From Nostoc sphaeroides (lineage in GTDB: Bacteria > Cyanobacteriota > Cyanobacteriia > Cyanobacteriales > Nostocaceae), in assembly GCF_003443655.1 (NCBI RefSeq), contig NZ_CP031941.1:429501-493500 (forward strand): DNA of 64,000 nt. Direction: 5' to 3'. The notes below the pieces were generated by a model. That model was given only the letters and a program-made list of their open reading frames with translations. It was not told the origin of the DNA and did no database searches. A program made the translations under genes and the position numbers. Positions 18,283-27,451 of the stretch are shown here, one piece after another. Numbering within the stretch: position 1 is the stretch's first letter; each line of letters starts with the position of its first letter.

Positions 18283-19397
18283 TTAACTTTTCCTGGACAC
18301 TTTTAACCAGAATAAATTCATACTTTTGATATGTCAGGAAAAATTTTTCACCTTTACTGAATCTTTAAGTTGAACGAGGAGATGTAAAAACTTAAAGATT
18401 AGAGGTCATTTATAAAGTTTGGTTCTACCGCTTCTTTTATGTTGGAGCCACTAAAATTTCCATTAGCAATTTCCGCAGAACTACAACTGCCAAGTAAGCA
18501 TCTCAGGAGTTAATTTTCAACGGACGTCAAACTAATTCATAATTGATAATTAATAATTTATAATTTAGGGAACCCCAAAAAATAAATTATTCCACATTAA
18601 AGTCGTTGACTGTTGACTGTTGACTGTTGACTGTTGACTGAAAACTCGTGAACCGTCAACGGTGAACAATAGCAATGGAATATTTTTTTACTTGGAAGTC
18701 CCTTAAAGACGATCGAGGACTCGCTAACGCTTCGCTATCAGTGGGAGCAAGAAATGCTCCACTGTCTTTTTGCCCAATGATTTAAAAATGAGCGTGGGGG
18801 CTGCTGTACCCATTTTAAAATTTATGAATTATGAATTAATAATTATTTGGTCAAGCCTTTTTCCTTTGCGAAGTTCAAATTTATGTATAACTTTTATAAC
18901 TTTAAATTGTTTTTAGCTTATACAAATTCATCTTTTATTTGAGTTGAATAAACCGATGTTATTACTGTTCTTAATGTATTTAAAGTAACTAAGGCAATAG
19001 ATTAAGACTTTTCTGTGAAATGACCATAAATAATAAACGATAAATTTGTCATAAATCTAGTAATATCACTGATGTAACTTGGTATTTGCTGTATAGCGAT
19101 CGCTATGCTTAACGAAAAAATTAATATAGCTTGTTTGAAACTTTATCCAAACATTTTCTGTCTATTTAAATAATCCGAATTTTCACTCTGGTGGCTACTT
19201 TTAAGTATACACAATACTGTGTTTCTAATAGCACATGGTCGTTATTCTAAAAGTTCAGTTATAACAAGCGCAAACCAATTAAGTGTTTCCTATGAAGGTG
19301 TAAATAATGACTTATATCCTGCGATCGCCCAAAAAAAGCTTGCCAAGTTGAAATTTCGGCACAAAGACTACTGCATATTTCACCCCAATAAGCCTGA
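18283..19397. other. Gene-poor region upstream of the Calx-beta gene
   Basis: About 1.1 kb without a convincing gene. It contains four tandem GTTGACT units near 18605-18640, a CGCTAACGCTTCGCTATCA repeat near 18722, a HIP1 site at about 19098 and long AT-rich stretches. A 60-codon plus-strand frame starting at a GTG (19219-19401) has no family resemblance and is not called. The promoter of the Calx-beta gene presumably lies near its upstream end. Confidence 0.5.
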
Positions 19398-19430
19398 ATG
19401 AATAAATATAGGATGGATGAGGCGTCAACT

Positions 19431-19625
19431 ATGACTCGAATTCGTGATGTTGTACAAAAAGCTTTAGCAACTGGCTATTTGACAGTGGAAGCTGAAAATC
19501 AACTACGACAACTGTTGACTTCCCGGTATGACTTGGAAGATTTTAATGCTTTCATGACTTTGCAAGAAGCTGCCATGACTGGTAAGGTCAAGCAAGAGTC
19601 TAGAGAGCGGTGTGGCATCAAATAG
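19431..19625 (+). CDS. Small conserved cyanobacterial protein
   Basis: The 64-residue product (MTRIRDVVQKALATGYLTVE, then a helical AENQLRQLLTSRYDLEDFNAFM) is soluble and helical, with no motif that I can assign. The frame is open from an earlier ATG at 19398, but ATG 19431 is preceded by GAGG at eight bases and is preferred. It is convergent with the LapA-like gene, their stops 20 bases apart. Similar short proteins occur across filamentous cyanobacteria; function unknown. Confidence 0.6.
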   Translation: MTRIRDVVQKALATGYLTVEAENQLRQLLTSRYDLEDFNAFMTLQEAAMTGKVKQESRERCGIK

Positions 19626-19644
19626 AGACGTAGCCTGCTACATC

Positions 19645-20340
19645 TCACCGACGGGGGCGTTTACCATCATCTTCAAAATCATCATCATCAAAAAATTCCC
19701 AATCATCATCATCATCGGCTTGATTAGTGGTTGGCGGCTGATAAGGGGGAATGATTACCCGGTAATCAGCATCATAAACAGATTCAGTTTTTCCCGCAGC
19801 CGTATTTTTTGGTTCCCGGTAGCTGTAGGAATAAACTGAACCAGACTGAGAACTGCTTTTGGCTTCTGATTGGCGTTCGTAAGTTGTAGAGTCTTTAGGC
19901 TGTTGAGCTTGAAAATTAGGAGTAGGTGTTTCCTCTGACTTTTCATCAAAGTTCCAATCATCATTACTGCCATTTGTCTCCCAATCATCAAATACATCAC
20001 TAGTAGGCTCTTCTTTTTTACTAGCTGGTGGTGGAGAACTGGCAGGGCGAGATGTAGGTTCTTCTCTACGGGTTGCCTTCGCACGAGGCGTTGTGCTTCG
20101 GCGGTCAGGAGTTTGGCGTTGTCCTCCCCCAAAATAATTAGATAAGTTAAACAAGGTAGCAATCAATATAGATGTGAAAGCACCAGTGGCAGTACTAAAC
20201 AAAATCCATATAGCTAGTGGTAATGGTTGAGTTCGCACGCCCAAAAATACTAGCGATAGGGCAGGTGAGAAATTTTGGACTAATAACAGCGTTAGTCCTG
20301 CCAGTACTGCCACCAATAGAATTAAGCGAATTACAGCCAT
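19645..20340 (-). CDS. LapA (DUF1049)-like membrane protein with acidic disordered tail
   Basis: The 231-residue protein has two N-terminal membrane helices (residues 3-24, LILLVAVLAGLTLLLVQNF, and ~42-64, AIWILFSTATGAFTSIL) in the arrangement of the LapA/DUF1049 lipopolysaccharide-assembly family. The rest is low-complexity and cytoplasmic: a basic part with RRSTTPRAKATRREE, Ser/Pro/Glu-rich linker, and an acidic end (DDDDDWEFFDDDDFEDDG) closed by KRPRR. E. coli LapA with LapB tunes LpxC proteolysis; whether this applies in cyanobacteria is unknown. It reads alone; the unrelated ubiX lies 166 bases upstream. Confidence 0.7.
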   Translation of the reverse strand: MAVIRLILLVAVLAGLTLLLVQNFSPALSLVFLGVRTQPLPLAIWILFSTATGAFTSILIATLFNLSNYFGGGQRQTPDRRSTTPRAKATRREEPTSRPASSPPPASKKEEPTSDVFDDWETNGSNDDWNFDEKSEETPTPNFQAQQPKDSTTYERQSEAKSSSQSGSVYSYSYREPKNTAAGKTESVYDADYRVIIPPYQPPTTNQADDDDDWEFFDDDDFEDDGKRPRR

Positions 20341-20506
20341 AGCAATTTTGTCATTTGTCAGTTATCAGTGGTCAGTCGTCAGTAGTCAGTTATCAGTTTG
20401 AATATTCTTCGCTAATTACTGTTCACTGACTACTGACACTATCAGCCATCTCTATCATTACCTTTTTAGGACTATTGTGAAATTTACAATAAATCCATTG
20501 AGAATG

Positions 20507-21127
20507 TTAGCGACGACCTTGCCACCTCTGAATTGGAATGCAGTCAATATCTAGTTGATCTAAAGCACGGGCAACTACAAAATCCACTAAATCCTCAATG
20601 GTTTGGGGATTATGATACCAGGCAGGAATAGCGGGGACAATTCTCACTCCAACTTCTGCTAGAGAGGTTAAGTTACGGAGGTGGATGAGGCTAAAAGGCG
20701 TTTCACGAGGAACAATGACTAGCTTTCGTCCTTCTTTAAGTTGGACATCCGCTGCCCGCTCTAGTAAATCGGAACTCAAGCCAGCCGCTAGCTTTGCCAC
20801 AGTGCCCATGCTGCATGGAATAATTATCATCCCCAGACTGGCAAAAGAACCACTGGCAATCCCGGCTCCAACGTCACCCCAAGGATGGCAGCGAAGTTTA
20901 CCCGAAATTGCCACTCCAGCTTGCTCTCGCCAGAATTGTTCTTGCGCGGTTGGTTCTGGTGGCATCCGAATTTCCTGTTCTGACTGCCAAACCATGTAAG
21001 TAGATTTAGAGGCAACCAATTCAATACTAAACTCCGCTTCTAGCAAAAATTTGATTGCGCGAACAGCGTAAATCAGACCAGATGCGCCTGATACGCCTAA
21101 AACTAGAGGTTTTGTGTTATTTGACAC
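20507..21127 (-). CDS. ubiX: UbiX-type flavin prenyltransferase
   Basis: UbiX prenylates FMN to make prenyl-FMN, the cofactor of UbiD decarboxylases (needed for plastoquinone or related quinone synthesis). The 206-residue protein starts with LVLGVSGASGLIYAVRAIKF, the FMN-binding Rossmann strand, and has SFASLGMIIIPCSMGTVAKL (prenyl site) and LVIVPRETPFSLIHLRNLTSLAE. The order and length match the family. It starts 17 bases after the RNase-II-family stop and probably shares its transcript; the pairing has no obvious metabolic sense. ubiD is not in the window. Confidence 0.94.
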   Translation of the reverse strand: MSNNTKPLVLGVSGASGLIYAVRAIKFLLEAEFSIELVASKSTYMVWQSEQEIRMPPEPTAQEQFWREQAGVAISGKLRCHPWGDVGAGIASGSFASLGMIIIPCSMGTVAKLAAGLSSDLLERAADVQLKEGRKLVIVPRETPFSLIHLRNLTSLAEVGVRIVPAIPAWYHNPQTIEDLVDFVVARALDQLDIDCIPIQRWQGRR

Positions 21128-21144
21128 GTAGTATTTACTTAATT

Positions 21145-23499
21145 TTACTCATCATCAGAGTAAGAGTCTAGGTCATCAGGTTCAATGTCATTTGGTAAGT
21201 AGAGGTCTGAAAGCTCCTCATTGGAACCCCCACCAGTTAAACCTCTGGGTACGCCATCGCTGCCAACTGTTACCAAATCAATTTGCTGACGGTAATAATC
21301 GACACTCTTAACTTGGACGGCGACGCGATCGCCTAATCTGTAAGAAGCGCGATTTTTGCGACCAAACAGTGCTTGTTGTCTGGCGCGATATTCATACCAA
21401 TCATCTTTGAGAGAACTGACGTGTACTAATCCTTCTACCCGCAAAGGCACACCAGGATTACTGCTGGACTCCACTTCGGCGGCTGGTACTTCAATTTCCA
21501 CAAAGAAACCGTAGGATTGAACCCCGGTAATCACGCCTTGAAATACCTGACCGATGCGTTGCTTCATCAGTTGGGCTTTTTGCAGTCCGGCTAAATCGGC
21601 TTCAGCTTCTTGGACTTCTTTTTCTCGGTCGTTGATTTGGACAATTACCCTAGTCAAATCGCTTTGGAGTTCTTGTTGCAATTCTGGGGGTAAAACGTTC
21701 CAGTTAATTTCCTCGTGGCTGGAGGAGTGGCGCAAGTTAACGCGCTCTCTCACACGGGTATTGCGGCGATCGCGTCCGTTTTCGAGTAGCGCGTAATACA
21801 CTCTCTGCATCAGCAAATCTGGGTAACGTCGCAAGGGAGCGCTAAAGTGGACATATTGCGGTAATGCCAGACCAAAGTGAGATCCTTTGGTGGTGCTGTA
21901 CGCTGACGGCTTAAGTGTATCTTGTAACAAGTAAGTTAGAACTTGCTCAGAAGGAGATTCCGCAAAAGCTGTGGTCAAATGTTGATAATCTAAGGGTTGG
22001 ATATCGACTTCTGGATCTAATGTGAGGTCAACACCTAAATTGACTGCCAATTTCAGCATTTCCTGGACATCTTCAACATCGGGTGTACCTTGAACTCGCC
22101 AGATGGCGGGAACACCAAGAGCATTTAAGTGAGTTGCCATCAGTTGATTAACTAACAGTACCAACTCAGTGAGTAGCGATCGCACTGGTAAATCATTCAC
22201 CACCACAGCGCCGAGAATCCCCTCATCATAATAGGCGTTTTGGCTGGGCGGCAGATTCAACTGGAGGCTACCACGAGTCAAGCGTACCTGTTTCACAGAT
22301 GTTTGCAAGGCTTGGAGGTCTTGCAATATTTGGGAAACCTGTGATGATTGCTCAAGAGATTCACCTGTGAGAAAAGCTTTGGCAAGTTCTGTAGTCAGTG
22401 CAGTTTCGACGTTAATTACACTGGGTTGAATTTCCCACTCTAGGACTTGTCCAGATTGGGGATCAATGGTAATTAAAAAAGAGATGGTTAAGCGATCGCT
22501 CCCAGGTACTAAAGAACAGCGTTCTACCACACCTGGGGGCAAAATTGGCAGTACTAATTCTCCCAGATACACTGATTTACCCCGTTTGAGTGCTTCTCTA
22601 TCTAGGGCTTCGTCAGGTTGGACATAGTGAGAAACATCGGTGATATGAACGCCCAAAAGCCAATTTCCGGCTAAGTTTTTTTCTAAACTAAAAGCGTTTT
22701 CTATAACTTTGGTATCGCCATTTACCCCTTCAATGGTGAAGGTAAATAAATTACGCAAATCCAGCCGATTTTTCAGGTCTGCTTTGAGTAGCTTTTTGGG
22801 TAACTTGGCGGCTGCATCTAGGACATTATCTGGAAAAGTCCGGGAAAGGTCGTGTTTGCACGTAACTAAATCTATATCAGCAGCAGCTTCGGCATCGCTA
22901 CCGAGGATTTGCACCACTCGACCAAGGGGAGGATATTGTGCCAAAGGGTAACGCAAAACTTCTACATGAACCAAGTGATCGATCGCTTCTTCCAACTTTG
23001 CCCCGTTAGGCTGGATTTTGAGTTCAAACAGCAATCGATCATCTAAAGGCACAGCCCTAAAACCAGCTTCCACCTGCTTAATTCGTGCCAGTAAAGTGTG
23101 GTTAGAACGTTCTAGAATCAGCTTCACCTCCCCTTCGGGAGAGCGACGGCGACTACCTTCTTTGAGAACTCTAACCAAAACGCGATCGCCATTCCAAGCA
23201 TTACTCAAATGACTTTCGCGGATGTAAATATCCTCAGCTCCTTCCACATCTTGAATAGCAAAGCAAAAACCTTTACTAGAACAACGGAGTTTTGCTTCGA
23301 TTATTCCCTCTTCTGAGACACGGCGGTACTTGCCCCGTTCCTTCACTAAAATACCGATTTTTTCCAGAACATCTAAGGCAATGTGAAGTTTTTGTAAGCT
23401 TTTTTCATCTTCACAGCCAAGTTTCTTTTCTAAAACCTTCCGAGCTACCAATTTATCATCGGTGAAATTGGCAAGGAGTGTAGCGATTGAAAATTCCAT
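21145..23499 (-). CDS. RNase II/R-family (RNB) protein with altered catalytic aspartates
   Basis: At 784 residues it has the RNase R layout: N-terminal winged helix (1-60), cold-shock OB domains (~65-210), RNB domain (~225-560), and S1 domain (~645-745, FQGVITGVQSYGFFVEIEVP). The RNB landmarks LLGVHITDVSHYVQPDEALD and YVHFSAPLRRYPDLLMQR are clear. But the usual metal-binding stretch, D-x-x-D-x-DDA after TID, reads TIEGVNGDTKVIENAF, so most of the catalytic Asp residues known from E. coli RNase II (D201, D207, D209, D210) appear replaced. Cyanobacteria have a second RNB paralogue, called Zam in Synechocystis, and this gene could be that type. It leads a likely operon with ubiX. Confidence 0.85.
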   Translation of the reverse strand: MEFSIATLLANFTDDKLVARKVLEKKLGCEDEKSLQKLHIALDVLEKIGILVKERGKYRRVSEEGIIEAKLRCSSKGFCFAIQDVEGAEDIYIRESHLSNAWNGDRVLVRVLKEGSRRRSPEGEVKLILERSNHTLLARIKQVEAGFRAVPLDDRLLFELKIQPNGAKLEEAIDHLVHVEVLRYPLAQYPPLGRVVQILGSDAEAAADIDLVTCKHDLSRTFPDNVLDAAAKLPKKLLKADLKNRLDLRNLFTFTIEGVNGDTKVIENAFSLEKNLAGNWLLGVHITDVSHYVQPDEALDREALKRGKSVYLGELVLPILPPGVVERCSLVPGSDRLTISFLITIDPQSGQVLEWEIQPSVINVETALTTELAKAFLTGESLEQSSQVSQILQDLQALQTSVKQVRLTRGSLQLNLPPSQNAYYDEGILGAVVVNDLPVRSLLTELVLLVNQLMATHLNALGVPAIWRVQGTPDVEDVQEMLKLAVNLGVDLTLDPEVDIQPLDYQHLTTAFAESPSEQVLTYLLQDTLKPSAYSTTKGSHFGLALPQYVHFSAPLRRYPDLLMQRVYYALLENGRDRRNTRVRERVNLRHSSSHEEINWNVLPPELQQELQSDLTRVIVQINDREKEVQEAEADLAGLQKAQLMKQRIGQVFQGVITGVQSYGFFVEIEVPAAEVESSSNPGVPLRVEGLVHVSSLKDDWYEYRARQQALFGRKNRASYRLGDRVAVQVKSVDYYRQQIDLVTVGSDGVPRGLTGGGSNEELSDLYLPNDIEPDDLDSYSDDE

Positions 23500-23711
23500 G
23501 CAGTGAACCGACCTTTGGTCAAAACATCATTTTTGTTTAACAAAACAGAATTCAGGAGTCAGTCGCCAGAACTCAGAATTGAATTCTCTGTAACTTGCGG
23601 ACAGCGCAGTGGTAGCGAGTCCGCAAGCGTCTGAATCAAGAGGTTTAAGTTTCCCACAAAAATTTTCTTGTTTTGTGGTCAACTTTTATAGTGGCGGGTC
23701 TCTCTTACAAA

Positions 23712-23744
23712 GTTGCTCCTTTTGGGGAGACCCCAAGACCGCAC
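23712..23744. repeat. Left arm of a 33-bp inverted repeat pair
   Basis: This arm, centred on GGGGAGACCCCAAGACCGC, is the reverse complement of 24195-24227 with two mismatches in 33 bases. The two arms enclose a 450-base interior. The inner part of each arm (TTGGGGTCTCCCCAA) is itself palindromic. A third, partial copy lies at about 24165-24185. Confidence 0.85.
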
Positions 23745-23814
23745 TTTGCGCTGAATTCCCCACTATATTTATTCTGAATTCTGAATTTTGAATTCTGAAT
23801 TCTTCTTCAATCTG

Positions 23815-24104
23815 GTTCTTTTCTGTAGACCCTCACGGCTTACAGAAACAAGTTGGAAACGAATTGCCCTGAAGCAAGGCTTCCTAAGTTCTAAGGAAAG
23901 GAAGCCCGACCCCGCAAGAGCGATAAACTACTCCTGCAGTTGGGAGCAAAGGAAGGCGACCCACAGACAATGGGCGTCTACGAACTTCTCACTGCACGAT
24001 GCTCTCAGAGTTCGCCTGCGTTCAAGTCTCTTCACCTAACCAAACTTAAGATTACACGCCTGATTAGGATTTAGCCCCGCTAGGTAATTACGCGACGGGT
24101 TTTT
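23815..24104 (+). ncRNA. Candidate structured RNA
   Basis: This GC-richer stretch in an AT-rich island has several local hairpins: GGCTTCC/GGAAGCC near 23877-23910, CTCC/GGAG near 23932-23945, and GACCCA/TGGGCGTC near 23958-23979. It ends with CCCGC, a loop, GCGACGGG and TTTTT (24076-24104), which looks like a rho-independent terminator. It has no coding signal. It does not match the conserved cores of tmRNA, RNase P RNA or SRP RNA that I can recall. It could be a 6S-like or lineage-specific RNA; both identity and strand are tentative. Confidence 0.3.
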
Positions 24105-24194
24105 GAGAAGCTGGGTTTAGAGAATCCATACTGCCCAAAAGCGCTATGCAGGGGAGCCACTGCGGTCTTGGGGTTTCCCCAAGTGGAGGAGGCA

Positions 24195-24227
24195 GTGCGG
24201 TCTTGGGGTCTCCCCAAGTGGAGCAAC
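24195..24227. repeat. Right arm of the 33-bp inverted repeat pair
   Basis: Reverse complement, with two mismatches, of 23712-23744. It is followed by AACTGCCGTCAAGTGGCG. The pair may be the ends of a non-autonomous element or a dispersed repeat family inserted in both orientations. Confidence 0.85.
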
Positions 24228-24792
24228 TGCCGTCAAGTGGCGTGGAAACTACAGGTGTTTGATTGTCTAGAGTGAAGGTAATTTTACGACATTAGACTCT
24301 GATTTTGAACTAGGCGGAACTGCCGTGAACCCAATTTTCCCACATGTAGAATCGGTAACAATTAGGTGAGCAGGTTAATAAGCAGTGAGGGCGAACCTTA
24401 TCTCCATTATTGTAGATTTAGAGCGCACTTCCAGAAAATACTTCTAGATATCGAGTTGGGTAATCAGTATAGCATTGCAGGCAAGACTACCCAGATAAGT
24501 TAGCACTAGCCAAAAATTCCGTCAAAAAAGAGCTACTGCTACAATTGGAACACGAGACAAAGCAAGAATATCACCTTGATAGAGAATTATGCTTACTCAT
24601 AGCCTGCCAAGAAAGTGATTACACATACTAAGCAATTAAAAATGTCTAGCGTCTTGTAGAGAATAAATGCAATATTGGCAGGCATTCTGGGTATCGAGTC
24701 GATGTAAATTAAAGTAAGGGCTGTTTACCTCGCTTGAACATACAGGTAGGATCAACCCCGTTATTAAAAATATTTAGATTGGTAGCAGTATT

Positions 24793-25680
24793 ATGTTGGC
24801 TCAATTCCAGAGCTTGTATCCCCAAGGCAGTCTGATTTCTGAATTAGTGCAAATTTTTCAAGGAAAATATATTGTCCGGGCAAGCGTACAAATAGAAGGC
24901 GTAACCCGTGCTACGGGTATGGCAGCAGCAGAAACAGTAGAAGCAGCAGAAGACCAAGCCAGAACCAGGGCGTTAATAGTTTTGGGTATTACAAATGCAC
25001 CACAGCAATCAGTGGCATTTAGCTCAAATCCAATTCCCCCAGCGCAGCTAAACCCTTCCTTGAATACCAAAGGTGGATTAGATGAGTCTGCTGCCTATTC
25101 CTCTGCAAAAGATGAGGATTTTGTTGGTAGTCAATGGCCAATGGTCAGCGACAAAGAAATATCGATACCGCCCTCTAAAGTACGGAACATCAAACCAGAA
25201 GTAGTAACAAACATTAACGAACAGTACGGCTACAACAGTGGTGCGCCCCTACCAAGCGATAGCTATAGCCAGGATTTTGGTCAAAACTTTCCTGCTACAG
25301 GCAACAAGGAGCTAGAATTTGATCCTCCAGTGGAAAACTTGGAAATAACCTTTGATAACCAGGTGGAAAATCAAACCTTTCCACCAATTTCTGCCAATAA
25401 TGTCACACCATTTACACCTCGGAGTTACAGCCCTCAAGAGGATGTCGCCACCCCGTCAGTGACAGGAAAGAGAAAGAAGAAAGCTGAACCCGTGGATTTA
25501 TCGGATGTAATTGCTAAAACAGATGTCGAACTTCAGCGTTTAGGCTGGACACCAGAACAGGGACGAGAATATCTGATAGAAACTTATGGTAAGCGGGGGC
25601 GTACTTTGCTAAGTGAAGAACAATTACATGGATTCCTCAAATACTTACAATCTCAGCCAGACCCAATAGCGGGATTTTGA
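24793..25680 (+). CDS. Conserved cyanobacterial protein with dsRBD-like N-terminus
   Basis: Function is not known. Residues 1-65 resemble a double-stranded-RNA-binding fold: SELVQIFQGKYIVRASVQIE, then TGMAAAETVEAAEDQARTRA and LIVLG give the beta-beta-alpha pattern with the alanine-rich last helix. Residues 70-220 are polar and probably disordered. A C-terminal domain (~228-290: VDLSDVIAKTDVELQRLGWT, PEQGREYLIETYGKRGR, LLSEEQLHGFLKYL) is a conserved helical module seen in other cyanobacterial proteins. It stands alone. Part of this C-terminal module is duplicated ~120 bases downstream inside a small inverted-repeat element. Confidence 0.7.
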   Translation: MLAQFQSLYPQGSLISELVQIFQGKYIVRASVQIEGVTRATGMAAAETVEAAEDQARTRALIVLGITNAPQQSVAFSSNPIPPAQLNPSLNTKGGLDESAAYSSAKDEDFVGSQWPMVSDKEISIPPSKVRNIKPEVVTNINEQYGYNSGAPLPSDSYSQDFGQNFPATGNKELEFDPPVENLEITFDNQVENQTFPPISANNVTPFTPRSYSPQEDVATPSVTGKRKKKAEPVDLSDVIAKTDVELQRLGWTPEQGREYLIETYGKRGRTLLSEEQLHGFLKYLQSQPDPIAGF

Positions 25681-25722
25681 TTAGTCATTAGTCATTAGTC
25701 ATTAGTCATTTGTAAGGACTAA

Positions 25723-25965
25723 TAGACCTCTTGCATAAGTCTATCCCCTTTTGCACATCCCGTGAAAAGTCAGGTTGAGCGATCGCATTTGCTTGTTTGG
25801 AAGAAGGTATTGGCTAAGACTGATGTTGAAATAGAGCGTTTAGGCTGGACACCAGAACAGGGACGGGAGCATCTAATTAAAACTTATGGGAAGCGATGCC
25901 TTCTTTAGTGACCGATGTTTTGCTCTGCTCAATGTGACAATTTAAGCATTTATGCAAGAGGTCTA
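25723..25965. mobile_element. Inverted-repeat element carrying a copy of the upstream gene's 3' module
   Basis: The ends TAGACCTCTTGCATAA (25723-25738) and TTATGCAAGAGGTCTA (25950-25965) are perfect 16-base inverted repeats; AAT flanks the AGACC ends on both sides, a possible 3-base target duplication. Inside, bases ~25803-25907 encode VLAKTDVEIERLGWTPEQGR then EHLIKTYGKR and a stop, clearly homologous to residues ~232-266 of the protein encoded at 24793-25680. There is no transposase. It looks like a MITE-type element that holds a gene fragment. Confidence 0.65.
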
Positions 25966-25988
25966 ATGAAATAGCTCTGACTCCTAAC

Positions 25989-27443
25989 TCACAAATTCCA
26001 ATTGCGGCGGAAATGGAAGACGCCTTCTAAAAACTCTTGCAAAGCAATATTGCTATTTAACCTTTGCTTACTCCACTCTCTTGCAGCTTGTTCCAGAATT
26101 TCTGAAAAACTCGGATAGACGGGAGATAAATTTGCTAAATCTTTGACTTTAATTTTTTGGGAAATTGCCAAGGCAATCAAATTAATCAACTCTCCAGCTT
26201 CTGCCCCCAATATCGCAGCTCCCAAAATTTTGCCATTGCGTAGCACAATTAATTTACACATACCAGTGGTTTCGTCCCGAAGTTGGGCTGCTGCCACTGT
26301 TTTAAAATATTGTCGCAAAACTAAAACTTCATCTCGACCAAATTGGCGTTTTGCCTGTGCCTCTGTTAAACCCACTTGCGCCACCATCGGCACAGAAAAC
26401 ATTGCCCAAGGAATGAAGCGATAATCTACTTGTAACCTGGGGAAAAAGAGGGCATTGTTCAGGGCAATTTTTGCTTCATAATTAGCGATATTGGCAAAGT
26501 CGTAACCACCAATTACATCACCACAGGCGTAAATGCGATGGTTAGTGGTTTGCAGTTTATCATTCACTACCAAGCTACGCCGATGCCATTTCACATTTAC
26601 TGTTGCCAAATTTAGAGATTCAAGATTTGGCTGTTGTCCAGTTGCTACTAAAATCTCATCAGTTTCAATAGCTTTATCTCCTGCTTGAATCCACTTTTTA
26701 TCCTCAATTAGCCTCACCTGAGTCACTGGTTTATCGGTGAGGACGCGCACACCTTCGACTTCTAACTGTGCCTGAAGCAATATAGCTATTTCAGGGTCAA
26801 TATTGGGTAAAACATAAGGATGCTTGACTACCAGCGTCACACTGCAACCAAACCGGGCTAAAGTTTGAGCAATTTCAATGCTTTGGGGAATTCCGCCGAT
26901 AATTACCCAATCTTGGGGTAATTTCCCTCTCTGTAAGGATTGCCAAATATTAGATAGGGTTAGGTAGCCAGTGGCTTGCAATCCTTCAATATCTGGAATT
27001 TCTGGACGCGAACCACTAGCTAGCAAATAGGTACGGGCGCGTAATAGGCGATTATTAACGGCAAAAGCTAGTTGTGGTGAAGATTGAAATTGACCACTGC
27101 CAACAATAACATCGACTCCCTGCGCGGCTAGGATGGCTGGAGAATGCTGTTCTTTGAGATTTGAGGCGACGCATTGAGCATACAGCATAGCTTCTTGCCA
27201 TGCCATAGATATGTGGCATTCTTCTGAAGTATCAGTGTGTGTGGCATGAATACCAAAACTAGCGGCATCATTCAACTTCTGCGCCAGTTTCCCGATTTCG
27301 GTAAGAGCATGGTGATTAGTAAACCCGTAGTCTACTTTAGGTTCCACCAGAGCAACTGTAGCATGTAGTTGGGTTGCAGCAAGAGCAGCGTAGTATCCAG
27401 CAAGACTGCCGCCAATAATTACAACATCGTAGTCAACGGTCAC
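25989..27443 (-). CDS. FAD-dependent pyridine nucleotide-disulfide oxidoreductase homologue lacking the redox disulfide
   Basis: The 484-residue protein has the full architecture of lipoamide dehydrogenase/mercuric reductase: FAD site VVIIGGSLAGYYAALAA, NAD(P) site WVIIGGIPQSIEIAQTLARF, second FAD motif ATGQQPNLESL / IYACGDVIGGYDFANIANYE, and the C-terminal dimer domain (GAAILGAEAGELINLIALAI). At the position of the active-site CxxxxC it reads YGFTNHHALTEIG, with no cysteine. It therefore cannot do dithiol chemistry and may be an NAD(P)H oxidase- or quinone-reductase-like flavoprotein. Conserved in cyanobacteria; substrate unknown. Confidence 0.85.
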   Translation of the reverse strand: MTVDYDVVIIGGSLAGYYAALAATQLHATVALVEPKVDYGFTNHHALTEIGKLAQKLNDAASFGIHATHTDTSEECHISMAWQEAMLYAQCVASNLKEQHSPAILAAQGVDVIVGSGQFQSSPQLAFAVNNRLLRARTYLLASGSRPEIPDIEGLQATGYLTLSNIWQSLQRGKLPQDWVIIGGIPQSIEIAQTLARFGCSVTLVVKHPYVLPNIDPEIAILLQAQLEVEGVRVLTDKPVTQVRLIEDKKWIQAGDKAIETDEILVATGQQPNLESLNLATVNVKWHRRSLVVNDKLQTTNHRIYACGDVIGGYDFANIANYEAKIALNNALFFPRLQVDYRFIPWAMFSVPMVAQVGLTEAQAKRQFGRDEVLVLRQYFKTVAAAQLRDETTGMCKLIVLRNGKILGAAILGAEAGELINLIALAISQKIKVKDLANLSPVYPSFSEILEQAAREWSKQRLNSNIALQEFLEGVFHFRRNWNL

Positions 27444-27451
27444 GGGAATTA

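Larger units (their letters stand above)
23500..24792. other. 1.3-kb gene-free island with repeats
   Basis: No gene is called. From the left it holds an EcoRI-like GAATTC-rich stretch, a GCAGTGGTAGCGAGTCCGC repeat, the inverted repeats and structured segment listed separately, and an AT-rich 500-base stretch. In that last part a frame from about 24474 to 24631 reads DYPDKLALAKNSVKKELLLQ and on to QESDYTY then stop; it has protein-like composition but no ATG and no recognised family, so it is left as a possible remnant. The promoter of the next gene must lie near 24700-24780. Confidence 0.55.

Noticed and set aside
19612-19839. 75-codon plus-strand frame opposite the LapA-like gene
   Set aside because: It is antisense to the acidic tail; its Ile-rich sequence comes from GAT/ATC codon bias.
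23788-24039. 83-codon plus-strand frame in the structured island
   Set aside because: No recognisable domain; it covers the predicted hairpins, which fit an RNA or repeat better than a protein.
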